64,000 nucleotides of DNA from Neoalteromonas facilis (GTDB lineage: Bacteria; Pseudomonadota; Gammaproteobacteria; Enterobacterales; Alteromonadaceae), in contig NZ_PEAY01000001.1 of the NCBI RefSeq assembly GCF_002807665.1, positions 186,001 to 250,000 on the forward strand, read 5' to 3'. Every line of letters starts with the position of its first letter. The first letter of the stretch is position 1. Shown one piece after another: positions 47,534 through 56,491 of this stretch. The position numbers and the translations under genes are program-made. The notes under the pieces were generated by a model. That model was not told where the DNA came from, searched no databases, and saw only the letters and a program-made list of their open reading frames with translations.

Positions 47534-49237
47534 TCACTGACTGCGTAATTGTCTTAACAATTGTTTTGTAGACGGTGTTACGTCTCCCGCACGCTGAGCC
47601 CTGAGCAAATAAAACATAGACTCCTCACGACGTTTTGCCTTAAACAACGCTTCGCCCGCCGCTACATTCGCAATAGGGTCGTGTGGTAATGCATCTGCGA
47701 TAAGTTGCAGAGCTTTGACATGCATATGGGTGTCTCTCGCTAGCTGGTATCGTTCGGCTGAGCGCTTAGTCATGGTTAACCAATCAATTTGCTTTTTAAA
47801 CTGCAGAAGCCCTAGCTCTTGCTGCCAATCTGCAGGTGCGGGTAAGGATACTGGCTGAGGACTGTCGGTAAACGGGTAGTCTGCCATTAACGTCAGTACG
47901 CTGGCGTAGCCGAAATATTCTTCTGCGGGTAATAGAGGGCGTCGTTTCCACGCCGTATTGGTGGAAATGTTTTGCCAAGGTCTAAATAATCCGCTTTGCA
48001 TTAGGCCTTGATAAACACTATCCGCAATAATGAAGTAGCCTGGTACGTTTGGGTGCAAATGCTCAAGCATTAAATTATTGCCAACAATATTTCCTTCGCT
48101 GCGGGCGAGCATTTGCTGTTCGGCGTCGACCAAATACACCCCCTTATTTTTAGCCAATCTTTTAATGACTTGATTAATCGCTTCAGGCGCTCTAAAACGC
48201 AGTAAATCAAGCTCTTTGGCTTTAATGAAATGATACTTTGCGTCTTCGAAAGACTGATATTGATAAAGCTTTTGCGCTATTTGAAAATGCAGCGCAGCAG
48301 AATCCGAGGTCTTCCATTGAGTCGCAAGGGTTTTAGTTTCACTAAGCGAAGAGACAGTTTTGATTGCTTGCGTGAACGCTTGGGGGATCGGCTCACTACT
48401 AAAGGGAGGCTGATCGCGAAGATTGCTGGCTATCGTCGATATGAAAACTGGAATGCCTGCGGCCTGATATTTGTTAAGCAGTGCCGACATATTGCGCTCA
48501 AATTGCACTATTCCTTGGCTGAAAATCTCACTGTCTAATGCGATGTCTTTGTGTTTCGCTACCTGTGACATAACCGTGCGACGTTGGGAAGAGGGCGTGT
48601 CATTGGTTTGCTCAAAACCCGAGTATATTGCGCGTTGCAATAACTGATAGGTATTGAAATCCTTGAGCCAAAGCATACTGCGTGTCAAAGCGTAATGTGA
48701 TCCCAAAGTATAATTCGAGCCAACACCTAAAATACCTAGGAATTCGTTGTGTCCGGCGTAAATAACAACCGCATCTGGGGCTTGCTCTATGATTTCATCT
48801 GCGATATCCAGCAGTGTAAAGGAGTTAACTGCGGACAATGCGGTATTGACGACTTCAACATAGCGCCCAGGTAAGCTTGCTTTTAGGCGGTGATCTAACA
48901 TCCCAGCTAATGAAGCTCCCATACCATAGGGGTATCCCGCAGCAGTCGAGCCGCCTTGCACAAAGACTCTAAAGCCATTGTCAGGTTTGTCTTTTAAAAG
49001 AAAGTTAGCCTCAAGTGTGACGTTGGGGGCTTGCGCACTTGGTGGGAAGTAGCGTGTTAAGATATCGGGTCTGGGCAGTTGATAATCGGGATGCACAGGG
49101 TTATCGATAAACAGTGGGGCGGGTTGCCCTACACCCACAAGGCGCAATGAGCCTTCGATTAATCCAAAGAATAACAATGGAATACTTAAACCAATCAGGG
49201 TAAACAGCACTTGGTTCTTTTTACTACGCTGTTTCAT
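47534..49237 (-). CDS. SGNH/GDSL-type hydrolase-like membrane protein (downstream copy)
   Basis: 567 residues. An N-terminal hydrophobic anchor (about 10-32) is followed by an SGNH-like domain: block I QGGSTAAGYPYG, block III IYAGHNEFLGILG near 165 and block V LEHLHPNVPGYF near 400. The C-terminal region is helical and TPR-like (ANVAAGEALFKAKRREESM). Probably periplasmic, anchored in the inner membrane. SGNH enzymes include esterases and O-acetyltransferases; the activity here is unknown. It overlaps the upstream paralogue by four bases, so both are made from one transcript. Confidence 0.78.
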   Translation of the reverse strand: MKQRSKKNQVLFTLIGLSIPLLFFGLIEGSLRLVGVGQPAPLFIDNPVHPDYQLPRPDILTRYFPPSAQAPNVTLEANFLLKDKPDNGFRVFVQGGSTAAGYPYGMGASLAGMLDHRLKASLPGRYVEVVNTALSAVNSFTLLDIADEIIEQAPDAVVIYAGHNEFLGILGVGSNYTLGSHYALTRSMLWLKDFNTYQLLQRAIYSGFEQTNDTPSSQRRTVMSQVAKHKDIALDSEIFSQGIVQFERNMSALLNKYQAAGIPVFISTIASNLRDQPPFSSEPIPQAFTQAIKTVSSLSETKTLATQWKTSDSAALHFQIAQKLYQYQSFEDAKYHFIKAKELDLLRFRAPEAINQVIKRLAKNKGVYLVDAEQQMLARSEGNIVGNNLMLEHLHPNVPGYFIIADSVYQGLMQSGLFRPWQNISTNTAWKRRPLLPAEEYFGYASVLTLMADYPFTDSPQPVSLPAPADWQQELGLLQFKKQIDWLTMTKRSAERYQLARDTHMHVKALQLIADALPHDPIANVAAGEALFKAKRREESMFYLLRAQRAGDVTPSTKQLLRQLRSQ

Positions 49238-50985
49238 GAAGCACTAGCCTGATCAATTAAGGTCAAATAATACTGCGCGTTAGCGTTATTTGGCTCAAGT
49301 TGAAGTACCATTTGAATTTGCTCTCGAGCCCTATAAAAATCCTGTTTTAGGTAGAGAACTTGCGCTAAATGTAGCCGCATAGGTACTGACTCGGGTTGTA
49401 TATGCACCGCTTGCCTTGCATGGTAATGACTGAGGTTGAGATCACCCGATATGCGGTATAACTGACTCGCAGCATTCGCAGCTTGGACATTATTAAACAG
49501 GGCATCGGCCAACGTCCCTGCAATCGTTGCTGCAATATCAGGCCGTTGTTGCTGTTGATAGTAGCTTAATAATAGCTGTTGTTGCTGTAGCCAATCTCCA
49601 CCATTAAAACGTGCTTGAGCCGCTTGATCAGGTTTTGTTGTCGCTTCGGGTAGATGAAACGGTATGGGTTCACGCGTAAATGGGTAGTCTGATGTTAACT
49701 GAGCAATTTTGTATTTTGCAAAGAGCAGATCGGTCTCAGTCAGAGGAATTCGTTGCCACATTTCAGTAAGCGCCGGCAAATCTCGTTGAAGCAGTATGCC
49801 GTGGTTCTGCATGGTGGTTAAAAAGTGTAATCCAATGAGGAAATAGCCACGCGCAGTAGGGTGGAGGTGCTCAAGCATATGCTTGAAACCTACTATTCCA
49901 TCGGGACTATCAGTACGTATTGCTGACTCAACATCAACTAAGAACACATTGGGTTGTTGTGCAAATTCAGCGATAAGCTGATTCAACTCACTCGGTGCTC
50001 TGAAACGCAATAAATCTAGATCACGCGCACGTTGATAATGCATAAGCGCCTGCGATTTTTCATCGGCCTGGTACAATTCATTTGCGGTTTTATAGTTAAG
50101 TTGGGCTGAAAGTGCTAGACCTTGTTCTTCCGCGGCACTTTCAAACGGCGGCTGATCTTTTTCATTGGATACCAAATTAGCTAAAAATACCGGGATATTG
50201 TGCTGTGCAAATGACCCCAAAACAGCGCTCATGTTGGACTTAAATTGTGCGATCCCAGCGGAGTAAATATCAGAGTTGATAGGGATGTTTTTCTTTTTCG
50301 CTACAGAGGCCATAACCGTTCGCCCTGTGGGCGGCATTGAGTCATCAATATTAGGTTGAAACGCAGATTGAATTAATTGGAATAAGCGTAAATCTTTGAG
50401 CGTTAAAAATAGTATATTAGCTAAATGACCACCGGCGCCGGCATACACAGAGCCAACCCCCATGACGCCTAAATATTCATTGTGACCGGCATAGATCAAT
50501 ACTGCGTCGGGGTCTATGGCTATCACTTCATCACTAAAATCACGTAACGCGTAACTGTTAATGCTTGCCATTGCAACTGAAATAACCTCTATATCACTTT
50601 CTGGATAGGTTGATTTTAATTGTTGCTTCAACATGCCCGCAGGTGAACCAAAACGACCATAGGGAAATCCCGCAGCAGAAGACCCTCCCATTAGCACTAT
50701 TCGTAGCGTATTGTCGGGTTTGTTACGCGGAAAAATGTAGGTATCAGGTGCGACCTTAGGGGCTAGCGAGGGGTGATGGAAAAAGCGGTTAATAATCTCT
50801 GGGTTAGGTTGCAGCAGATCGGGGTTATCTCCCACAGAGACGAACAATGGGTAGGTATGACCATATCCGGATATGCGAAGACCTGCCTCTGCCAGCGTGA
50901 GCAGCGCAACGGGTAGTATTAGCGTTATCAGGTAAAAAACTGGACGGCGTTTAACCTGTTGTTGTGACAAGGGAAGTAATTCCAA
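49234..50985 (-). CDS. SGNH/GDSL-type hydrolase-like membrane protein with TPR (upstream copy)
   Basis: 583 residues, paralogue of the next gene on the strand. Anchor helix at about 16-36, block I MGGSSAAGFPYG near 95, block III IYAGHNEYLGVMG near 165 and block V LEHLHPTARGYFLIG near 375. TPR-like repeats close the protein (YLKQDFYRAREQIQMVLQLE). The second copy differs from the first in its more complete TPR end. Divergent from the carbamoyltransferase gene with a 97-base gap that must hold both promoters, which links the two transcription units. Confidence 0.78.
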   Translation of the reverse strand: MELLPLSQQQVKRRPVFYLITLILPVALLTLAEAGLRISGYGHTYPLFVSVGDNPDLLQPNPEIINRFFHHPSLAPKVAPDTYIFPRNKPDNTLRIVLMGGSSAAGFPYGRFGSPAGMLKQQLKSTYPESDIEVISVAMASINSYALRDFSDEVIAIDPDAVLIYAGHNEYLGVMGVGSVYAGAGGHLANILFLTLKDLRLFQLIQSAFQPNIDDSMPPTGRTVMASVAKKKNIPINSDIYSAGIAQFKSNMSAVLGSFAQHNIPVFLANLVSNEKDQPPFESAAEEQGLALSAQLNYKTANELYQADEKSQALMHYQRARDLDLLRFRAPSELNQLIAEFAQQPNVFLVDVESAIRTDSPDGIVGFKHMLEHLHPTARGYFLIGLHFLTTMQNHGILLQRDLPALTEMWQRIPLTETDLLFAKYKIAQLTSDYPFTREPIPFHLPEATTKPDQAAQARFNGGDWLQQQQLLLSYYQQQQRPDIAATIAGTLADALFNNVQAANAASQLYRISGDLNLSHYHARQAVHIQPESVPMRLHLAQVLYLKQDFYRAREQIQMVLQLEPNNANAQYYLTLIDQASAS

Positions 50986-51082
50986 TATGAGTAGTTTTTG
51001 TCAGGTTAATCGGTGTGGGATTGAATAACAACACCTTATCGGTCATGATAAATTTACACGGAAAGTTAATTCAAAATTATTA

Positions 51083-52933
51083 ATGCCTAATATTCTCGGT
51101 ATATCTGCCTATTACCATGACAGTGCAGCCTGTATTGTGGTTGATGGTCAGATCGTAGCTGCCGCACAAGAAGAGCGTTTTTCGCGAAAAAAGCATGATC
51201 CACGCTTCCCTCGACAGGCAATCCAATATTGTTTACATGAAGCGAGATTAGACATCAACACTATCGACGTTGTGGTGTTCTATGACAAGCCATTGTTGAA
51301 GTTCGAACGGCTATTGGAAACATATTTAGCGAATGCGCCCAAAGGCTTTTTTAGCTTTGCGCGAGCGATGCCTATTTGGTTAAAGGAAAAGCTTTACTTA
51401 AAAAGCGTGTTGCGCAGAGAATTGCGCGCACTGCGTACAGATGGCGAAGCTGATGTTCCCCAATTACTGTTTACCGAGCATCATCAAAGCCATGCCGCGT
51501 CTGCCTTTTATCCTAGCCCGTTTTCAGAAGCCGCAGTCATTTGTTTGGACGGTGTAGGAGAGTGGACTACCACCAGTATTTGGCACGGTAAAGACAATGG
51601 GTTAATACCACTTCATGAAGTTCATTTTCCTCACTCCTTGGGGCTTTTGTACTCTGCATTTACTTACCATTGCGGTTTTCGTGTTAATGCAGGTGAATAC
51701 AAATTGATGGGCTTAGCGCCTTATGGAGAGCCTAGATTCGTTCAACAAATTTATCAGCACCTGATTGATGTAAAAGAAGACGGCAGTTTCAGTCTCAACA
51801 TGCGTTATTTCGATTACGCGGTTGGTGACGTTATGACGAATAAACATTTCAGCGAGTTATTTGGCGTGCCAGTGTTACCTGCCGATGAAACGCCTAGTCA
51901 GGTTTATTGCGATCTGGCTCGTTCAATACAAGTAGTGACGCAGGACATCGTGATCAAAATTGCGCGTCATGCCCGTGCAATCACGGGGGCCAAATATTTA
52001 TGCATGGCGGGAGGTGTGGCATTAAACTGCGTTGCAAATGCTGAGGTGATGGCACACGCCGGTTTCGAAGATATTTGGATACAGCCCGCAGCAGGTGATG
52101 CTGGCGGCGCGCTGGGGGCGGCTCTTGAGGCTTGGTTCAGTTATTTCAACCAACCTCGGCATATCGCCAGTACTCATTGCGTCGACACTATGCAGGGTGC
52201 TTATTTGGGCCCCGAGTACAGCGATGACGACATCCACAATGTGATATCGCAGTTAGGTGTGCCGGCCGAGCGTCATTCTCATGCGGATATTATAAACAAT
52301 ACGGTTGATTGGCTTGCGAGCGATCAGGTAATAGGCTGGTTCCAAGGGCGTATGGAATTTGGTCCCAGAGCACTTGGGAATAGGTCTATATTAGGTGACG
52401 CCAGAAGTGTCAATATGCAGCGCCAAATGAACGTTAAAATTAAGCAGCGAGAATCATTTCGCCCATTCGCTCCTGTTGTGCTTGAAGAAAAGGCGCAGCA
52501 ATATTTCGAAACGGACAGGCCTAGCCCTTACATGTTGTTAACCGCGCCGGTTCATCGTTCATTGTGGGCTGAACAAGATGAAAGTGTTGAAAAGCGGGAA
52601 GGCTTGGATAAAGTCAATGATGTCCGTTCAAGCTTGCCTGCCATTACTCATATAGATTATTCCGCCAGATTACAAACTGTCGCAGCAGACTCTAATCCGC
52701 TTTTACATGAGTTACTGTTGGCTTTCGAGCAACGCACAGGCACAGCAGTGTTGATCAATACGTCGTTTAATGTACGAGGAGAGCCGCCCGTGTGTTCACC
52801 CGCAGACGCTATTCGCTGTTTTTTAGCAACCGAAATGGATTTTTTAGTGATGGGACAATGGGTTTTGGATAAACGAGCGCAATCGGCAGAATCAATCAAA
52901 CGGGCTAAGGCTGTCACTTTTGAAAAGGACTAA
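51083..52933 (+). CDS. NodU/TobZ-type carbamoyltransferase
   Basis: 616-residue O-carbamoyltransferase that would move a carbamoyl group from carbamoyl phosphate via carbamoyl-AMP to a sugar or natural-product hydroxyl. N-terminal Kae1-like part: YHDSAACIVVDGQIVAAAQE, EERFSRKKHD, EHHQSHAASAFYPSPF (metal/active-site histidines) and LDGVGEWTT. Middle: CMAGGVALNCVANAEV and QPAAGDAGGALGAAL. C-terminal domain: GRMEFGPRALGNRSIL and NTSFNVRGEPPV. All family motifs are intact. It heads an operon with SxtJ-like and DUF5989-like genes. The acceptor is unknown; no polyketide or glycan cluster is adjacent. Confidence 0.93.
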   Translation: MPNILGISAYYHDSAACIVVDGQIVAAAQEERFSRKKHDPRFPRQAIQYCLHEARLDINTIDVVVFYDKPLLKFERLLETYLANAPKGFFSFARAMPIWLKEKLYLKSVLRRELRALRTDGEADVPQLLFTEHHQSHAASAFYPSPFSEAAVICLDGVGEWTTTSIWHGKDNGLIPLHEVHFPHSLGLLYSAFTYHCGFRVNAGEYKLMGLAPYGEPRFVQQIYQHLIDVKEDGSFSLNMRYFDYAVGDVMTNKHFSELFGVPVLPADETPSQVYCDLARSIQVVTQDIVIKIARHARAITGAKYLCMAGGVALNCVANAEVMAHAGFEDIWIQPAAGDAGGALGAALEAWFSYFNQPRHIASTHCVDTMQGAYLGPEYSDDDIHNVISQLGVPAERHSHADIINNTVDWLASDQVIGWFQGRMEFGPRALGNRSILGDARSVNMQRQMNVKIKQRESFRPFAPVVLEEKAQQYFETDRPSPYMLLTAPVHRSLWAEQDESVEKREGLDKVNDVRSSLPAITHIDYSARLQTVAADSNPLLHELLLAFEQRTGTAVLINTSFNVRGEPPVCSPADAIRCFLATEMDFLVMGQWVLDKRAQSAESIKRAKAVTFEKD

Positions 52934-52937
52934 TACC

Positions 52938-53369
52938 GTGAAAACCTGGTTTCTATCAATTCGTTTACCTATGGCAAAGCCTGACGATAAGAAAGCGCTG
53001 CGTCAGTTCGCGTTACAAATGGGGATCGCGTTTCCGGTGATCTTTGCAGTCGTGCTGCCTTGGTTGTTTGACGATCCTATTCCGTTGTGGCCCTTTGCCA
53101 TAACCTTTGTGTTATTCGCCGCAGCAACAATACTGCCGGTTTTGCTATACCCTGCGTATGTGATGTGGATATTCGTGGCCAGTATTTTGGGCTGGATGAA
53201 CACGCAATTGATCCTAGCGTTGGTTTTCTTTTTATTGATACTGCCGTTAGGTCTCGTCTTGCGTGTAACAGGTAAACTCAGTTATCGTGACAAGCAATCA
53301 AACAATGACAGCTATTGGATAGCAAGAGAGCGACCACCCAAAGCTGAAAATTTAAAGGAACCGTTTTAA
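52938..53369 (+). CDS. SxtJ-like small membrane protein
   Basis: 143 residues with three or four membrane helices (about 27-45, 50-68, 72-92, 95-118). It resembles the SxtJ family, named from a saxitoxin operon but widespread beside carbamoyltransferases; function unknown. The GTG at 52938 is chosen because AAAGGAC lies at good spacing; a TTG at 52920 would overlap the upstream gene. It starts four bases after the carbamoyltransferase stop. Confidence 0.8.
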   Translation: MKTWFLSIRLPMAKPDDKKALRQFALQMGIAFPVIFAVVLPWLFDDPIPLWPFAITFVLFAAATILPVLLYPAYVMWIFVASILGWMNTQLILALVFFLLILPLGLVLRVTGKLSYRDKQSNNDSYWIARERPPKAENLKEPF

Positions 53370-53372
53370 TCC

Positions 53373-53525
53373 ATGCGCGAGTTTTTACAGGATCTATGGG
53401 CATTTTTGCGCGTACGTAAAAAGATTTGGTTATTACCTATCGTGATTATTATGGCGTTATTGGGTGCAATTGTTATTGCAACGCAACAGTCTTCATTGGC
53501 CGCTTTTATCTATACCTTGTTTTAA
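53373..53525 (+). CDS. DUF5989-like single-helix small protein
   Basis: 50 residues: a charged N-terminus MREFLQDLWAFLRVRKK, one membrane helix (about 18-37) and a short tail ending FIYTLF. It matches the DUF5989-type small proteins usually found after SxtJ. It starts three bases after the SxtJ-like stop, and AAAGGAA precedes that point. It may be a partner that places the carbamoyltransferase or SxtJ at the membrane; this is inference. Confidence 0.78.
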   Translation: MREFLQDLWAFLRVRKKIWLLPIVIIMALLGAIVIATQQSSLAAFIYTLF

Positions 53526-53561
53526 CAACTGGCCGGTAAACGGAAACAAAACATCATACGT

Positions 53562-53576
53562 TACATACGTATGCAG
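53562..53576 (+). promoter_or_regulatory. LacI-type operator candidate 3
   Basis: TACATACGTATGCAG, differing from the other three copies in only two bases of the left arm, about 60 bases before the second GH13 gene. A half-site-like CATACGT lies at 53555-53561 just upstream. Confidence 0.7.
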
Positions 53577-53637
53577 ATTGAGTTAACAATTCATTAACGG
53601 GTATGCTTGCGCTTTATACCTCAAAAATGGGTTACTC

Positions 53638-55590
53638 ATGTTGAACGTGCAAGCGCCATCGATAGCGGAAATTTATAAACCGGCCCCCTCGCGTAAAAAT
53701 GCTTTTCTATACTCTACCTTGTGTGCATTGAGTGTTGGTGTGTTGTCTGCGTGCTCGCCGGCAACAACGGTTAACGATGACGCTGAGGTGAAGCCCATGG
53801 TCGAACAAAAGCATGTTGAGCAGCAGGGTAAACCTGTGGTGTACCAAGTTTTTACGCGTTTGTTTGGCAATACTAATACGACCAATCAACCGTGGGGTAC
53901 GATTGAAACCAACGCTGTGGGTAAGTTCAGTGATTTTACCGATGAAGCGCTTGTCGGCATAAAGGCTCTGGGCACAACACACCTATGGTATACCGGTATC
54001 CCACACCATGCTGTTATTCATGACTATTCAGAGTATGGTATTTCCTTAGATGATCCTGATGTCGTTAAAGGGCGTGCAGGCTCTCCTTATGCAGTAAAAG
54101 ATTATTACAACGTTAATCCTGATCTAGCCGATGATCCAGCCAAGCGATTGGCGGAATTTGAGGCATTGATTGCACGCACGCATGCACATGATATGAAAGT
54201 GATCATTGATATCGTCCCGAATCACGTAGCGCGTGGGTATGAATCCTTGTCAGCGCCTGAGGGGATTGAAGACTTTGGGGCTTCTGACGATACCAGCGTT
54301 GAATATGCGCGAGACAATAATTTTTATTATGTCGTCGGACAAGATTTTATCGTGCCAGAATCAAAAAATGGTTATCAACCATTAGGCGGCGAAGCTCATC
54401 CATTGGCAGATGGGAAGTTTAACGAATCACCGGCAAAGTGGACGGGGAATGGTGCACGCGCCGCACAACCTGATGCGAATGACTGGTATGAGACGGTCAA
54501 AGTTAATTATGGGGTAAAGCCTGACGGAAGCTATGATTTTCCGGTATTGCCGGATGATTTTGTCAATAAAGGATATAAAGAGCATGCAGCCTTTTGGCAA
54601 GACAAATCATTACCCGATAGCTGGTATAAGTTCCGCGACATTACCCACTATTGGTTGGATAAAGGGGTAGATGGTTTCCGCTATGACATGGCTGAAATGG
54701 TGCCTGTGGAGTTTTGGTCGTTTTTAAACTCATCAATTAAGATGAAAAACCCGAATGCATTTTTGTTAGCGGAAGTTTATCAACCGCACCTTTATCGTGA
54801 CTATATCCATTTGGGCAAGATGGACTTCCTTTATGACAAAGTCGAGTTTTACGATACGTTGAAAGCCGTGATGCAAGGCCACGGTGATACGGCCGAATTA
54901 GCCAATATTCAAACTCGTATGTCGGACATTGAGTCGCATATGCTGCATTTCCTTGAGAATCATGATGAGCAGCGAATTGCCAGTCCAGACTTTGCTGGGG
55001 ATGCTGAAAAAGGTAAGCCTGCGCTCGTTGTGTCAGCGTTAATCAGCCGCTCTCCAACCATGCTCTATTTCGGTCAAGATGTGGGCGAAGATGGCAGCGA
55101 AGAAACGGGCTTTGGTGATCCCACACGAACGACAATCTTCGATTACGCGGGCGTTCCTGCCCATCAGCGCTGGATGAATAACGGCGCGTTTGACGGCGGA
55201 ATGTTGTCTGACAGCGAAAAACAGTTGCGCGAGTATTACATCAACGTCATGCAGTTATCAGCTACGCACCCGACTATGCAGGGAGCGTTTGAAAGTCTTC
55301 ATGCCATGAACATTGATAGTAACGAAGACTATGACAATAAAACCTTTTCTTTTGCTCGATGGACTACAGATAGTCAACTTCTTGTCGTGAGTCAATTCAC
55401 CCAACAAAGCAAAAGCTTTGAACTTAAGATCCCGGCATCTTTGATCAGCCAGTGGGGTATAGAGAGTGGAGAGTACTCGGTCACCGATCGCTTAACCAAT
55501 GAGCACTATTCTTTGCGCGTTGACGATCAAGGCGAAGGGCGTATTGCTCTTACACTCGGGCCATTGAGCTCAGTTGCACTTGAGTTATAA
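53638..55590 (+). CDS. GH13 alpha-amylase-family lipoprotein 2
   Basis: 650-residue glycoside hydrolase. A lipoprotein signal with a longer than usual N-region ends in lipobox LSAC (Cys39). GH13 blocks are DIVPNHV, GFRYDMAE with nucleophile Asp350, LLAEVYQP with Glu379 and LENHDEQ with Asp443. The long insert between regions I and II (about residues 200-330) sets it apart from the first GH13 gene. Probably an alpha-amylase or related enzyme acting on maltodextrins. It heads an operon with an esterase and a GH31 enzyme, controlled by the operator at 53562. Confidence 0.9.
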   Translation: MLNVQAPSIAEIYKPAPSRKNAFLYSTLCALSVGVLSACSPATTVNDDAEVKPMVEQKHVEQQGKPVVYQVFTRLFGNTNTTNQPWGTIETNAVGKFSDFTDEALVGIKALGTTHLWYTGIPHHAVIHDYSEYGISLDDPDVVKGRAGSPYAVKDYYNVNPDLADDPAKRLAEFEALIARTHAHDMKVIIDIVPNHVARGYESLSAPEGIEDFGASDDTSVEYARDNNFYYVVGQDFIVPESKNGYQPLGGEAHPLADGKFNESPAKWTGNGARAAQPDANDWYETVKVNYGVKPDGSYDFPVLPDDFVNKGYKEHAAFWQDKSLPDSWYKFRDITHYWLDKGVDGFRYDMAEMVPVEFWSFLNSSIKMKNPNAFLLAEVYQPHLYRDYIHLGKMDFLYDKVEFYDTLKAVMQGHGDTAELANIQTRMSDIESHMLHFLENHDEQRIASPDFAGDAEKGKPALVVSALISRSPTMLYFGQDVGEDGSEETGFGDPTRTTIFDYAGVPAHQRWMNNGAFDGGMLSDSEKQLREYYINVMQLSATHPTMQGAFESLHAMNIDSNEDYDNKTFSFARWTTDSQLLVVSQFTQQSKSFELKIPASLISQWGIESGEYSVTDRLTNEHYSLRVDDQGEGRIALTLGPLSSVALEL

Positions 55591-55594
55591 CAAT

Positions 55595-56491
55595 ATGAGA
55601 TTGAGAAAAACGCTTATAGCGTTTGCGGTCAGTGTGCTGGTGGCGTTAACCGTTTCGTTTACCTTGATGTCGCAGCCGGATAACGATTTGCCAGAGGATT
55701 CAACGAATGTTCCGACCAATGCATCAACGGCGTCTGACAATGTCGTTGTGATTGAAGACCTCGTTATGCCTCACAACGGAGCAAAAAGAACGGTCCGGGT
55801 TTACGTCCCTAAATTACACCAAACACATCCGGATAAAACTTATCCAGTGGTGTATATGCATGATGGGCAGAATATATTTGACGATGCAACGTCCTATGTC
55901 GGCGAATGGCATGTTGATGAAATCCTCGATAAGCACGCACAGAGTGGTAAAGCCGTGCCCATTGTTGTTGCAATTGATCACGGCAATGATAAGCGCCTTC
56001 AGGAGCTTGGGCCTTGGGATCACGATGAGTATGGCGAGTCGCTTGCTTCTGAATATTTAGCCTTTCTACTGGACGTCGTTAAACCCTATGTGGAGGCGAA
56101 TTTCCCGGCTGCAAAAGGTCCACAAAATACCGCAATAATGGGTAGTTCTATGGGCGGTTTGATGTCTTATTATGCTGTGCACACATACCCTGAAGTCTTT
56201 TCAAAAGCAGGCGTGTTTTCGCCGTCGTTTTGGTATTCAGAACAAGTGTTTGTATTGGCTGACGCCAAACCTTTACAGCCTGGTCAACGGATCTATTCCA
56301 TTGTGGGGCTGCAAGAAGGTGAAAATATGGTGCCAAATTGGCAGCGCATGGATCAGTTATATACCGCGCAAGGTATTAATGAAAAGCAATATAAAGCCCT
56401 GTTGGTTACCGATGGACAGCACAACGAAGCGTTTTGGTCGGCTCACTACCTAAATGCTTTGCTTTGGTTATTTAAAAACGAGAACTCTTAA
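55595..56491 (+). CDS. Esterase D/Fes-type alpha/beta hydrolase
   Basis: 298 residues. The N-terminal hydrophobic segment (about 5-25) is a signal peptide or anchor. The fold is the PF00756 'putative esterase' type: YPVVYMHDGQNIFDD near 85, nucleophile elbow GSSMGG with Ser185, and a late histidine in DGQHNEAFW. Family members cleave acyl esters or iron chelates; in starch loci their role is unclear, perhaps removing acyl groups from oligosaccharides. The ATG at 55595 is four bases after the GH13 stop; an upstream TTG at 55574 overlaps that gene. Coupled to GH31 by overlapping TAATG. Confidence 0.85.
   Translation: MRLRKTLIAFAVSVLVALTVSFTLMSQPDNDLPEDSTNVPTNASTASDNVVVIEDLVMPHNGAKRTVRVYVPKLHQTHPDKTYPVVYMHDGQNIFDDATSYVGEWHVDEILDKHAQSGKAVPIVVAIDHGNDKRLQELGPWDHDEYGESLASEYLAFLLDVVKPYVEANFPAAKGPQNTAIMGSSMGGLMSYYAVHTYPEVFSKAGVFSPSFWYSEQVFVLADAKPLQPGQRIYSIVGLQEGENMVPNWQRMDQLYTAQGINEKQYKALLVTDGQHNEAFWSAHYLNALLWLFKNENS

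Noticed and set aside
50985..53525. Saxitoxin-like biosynthesis cluster
   Set aside because: Only the SxtJ-like and carbamoyltransferase families are shared; no polyketide, amidinotransferase or sulfotransferase genes are present.
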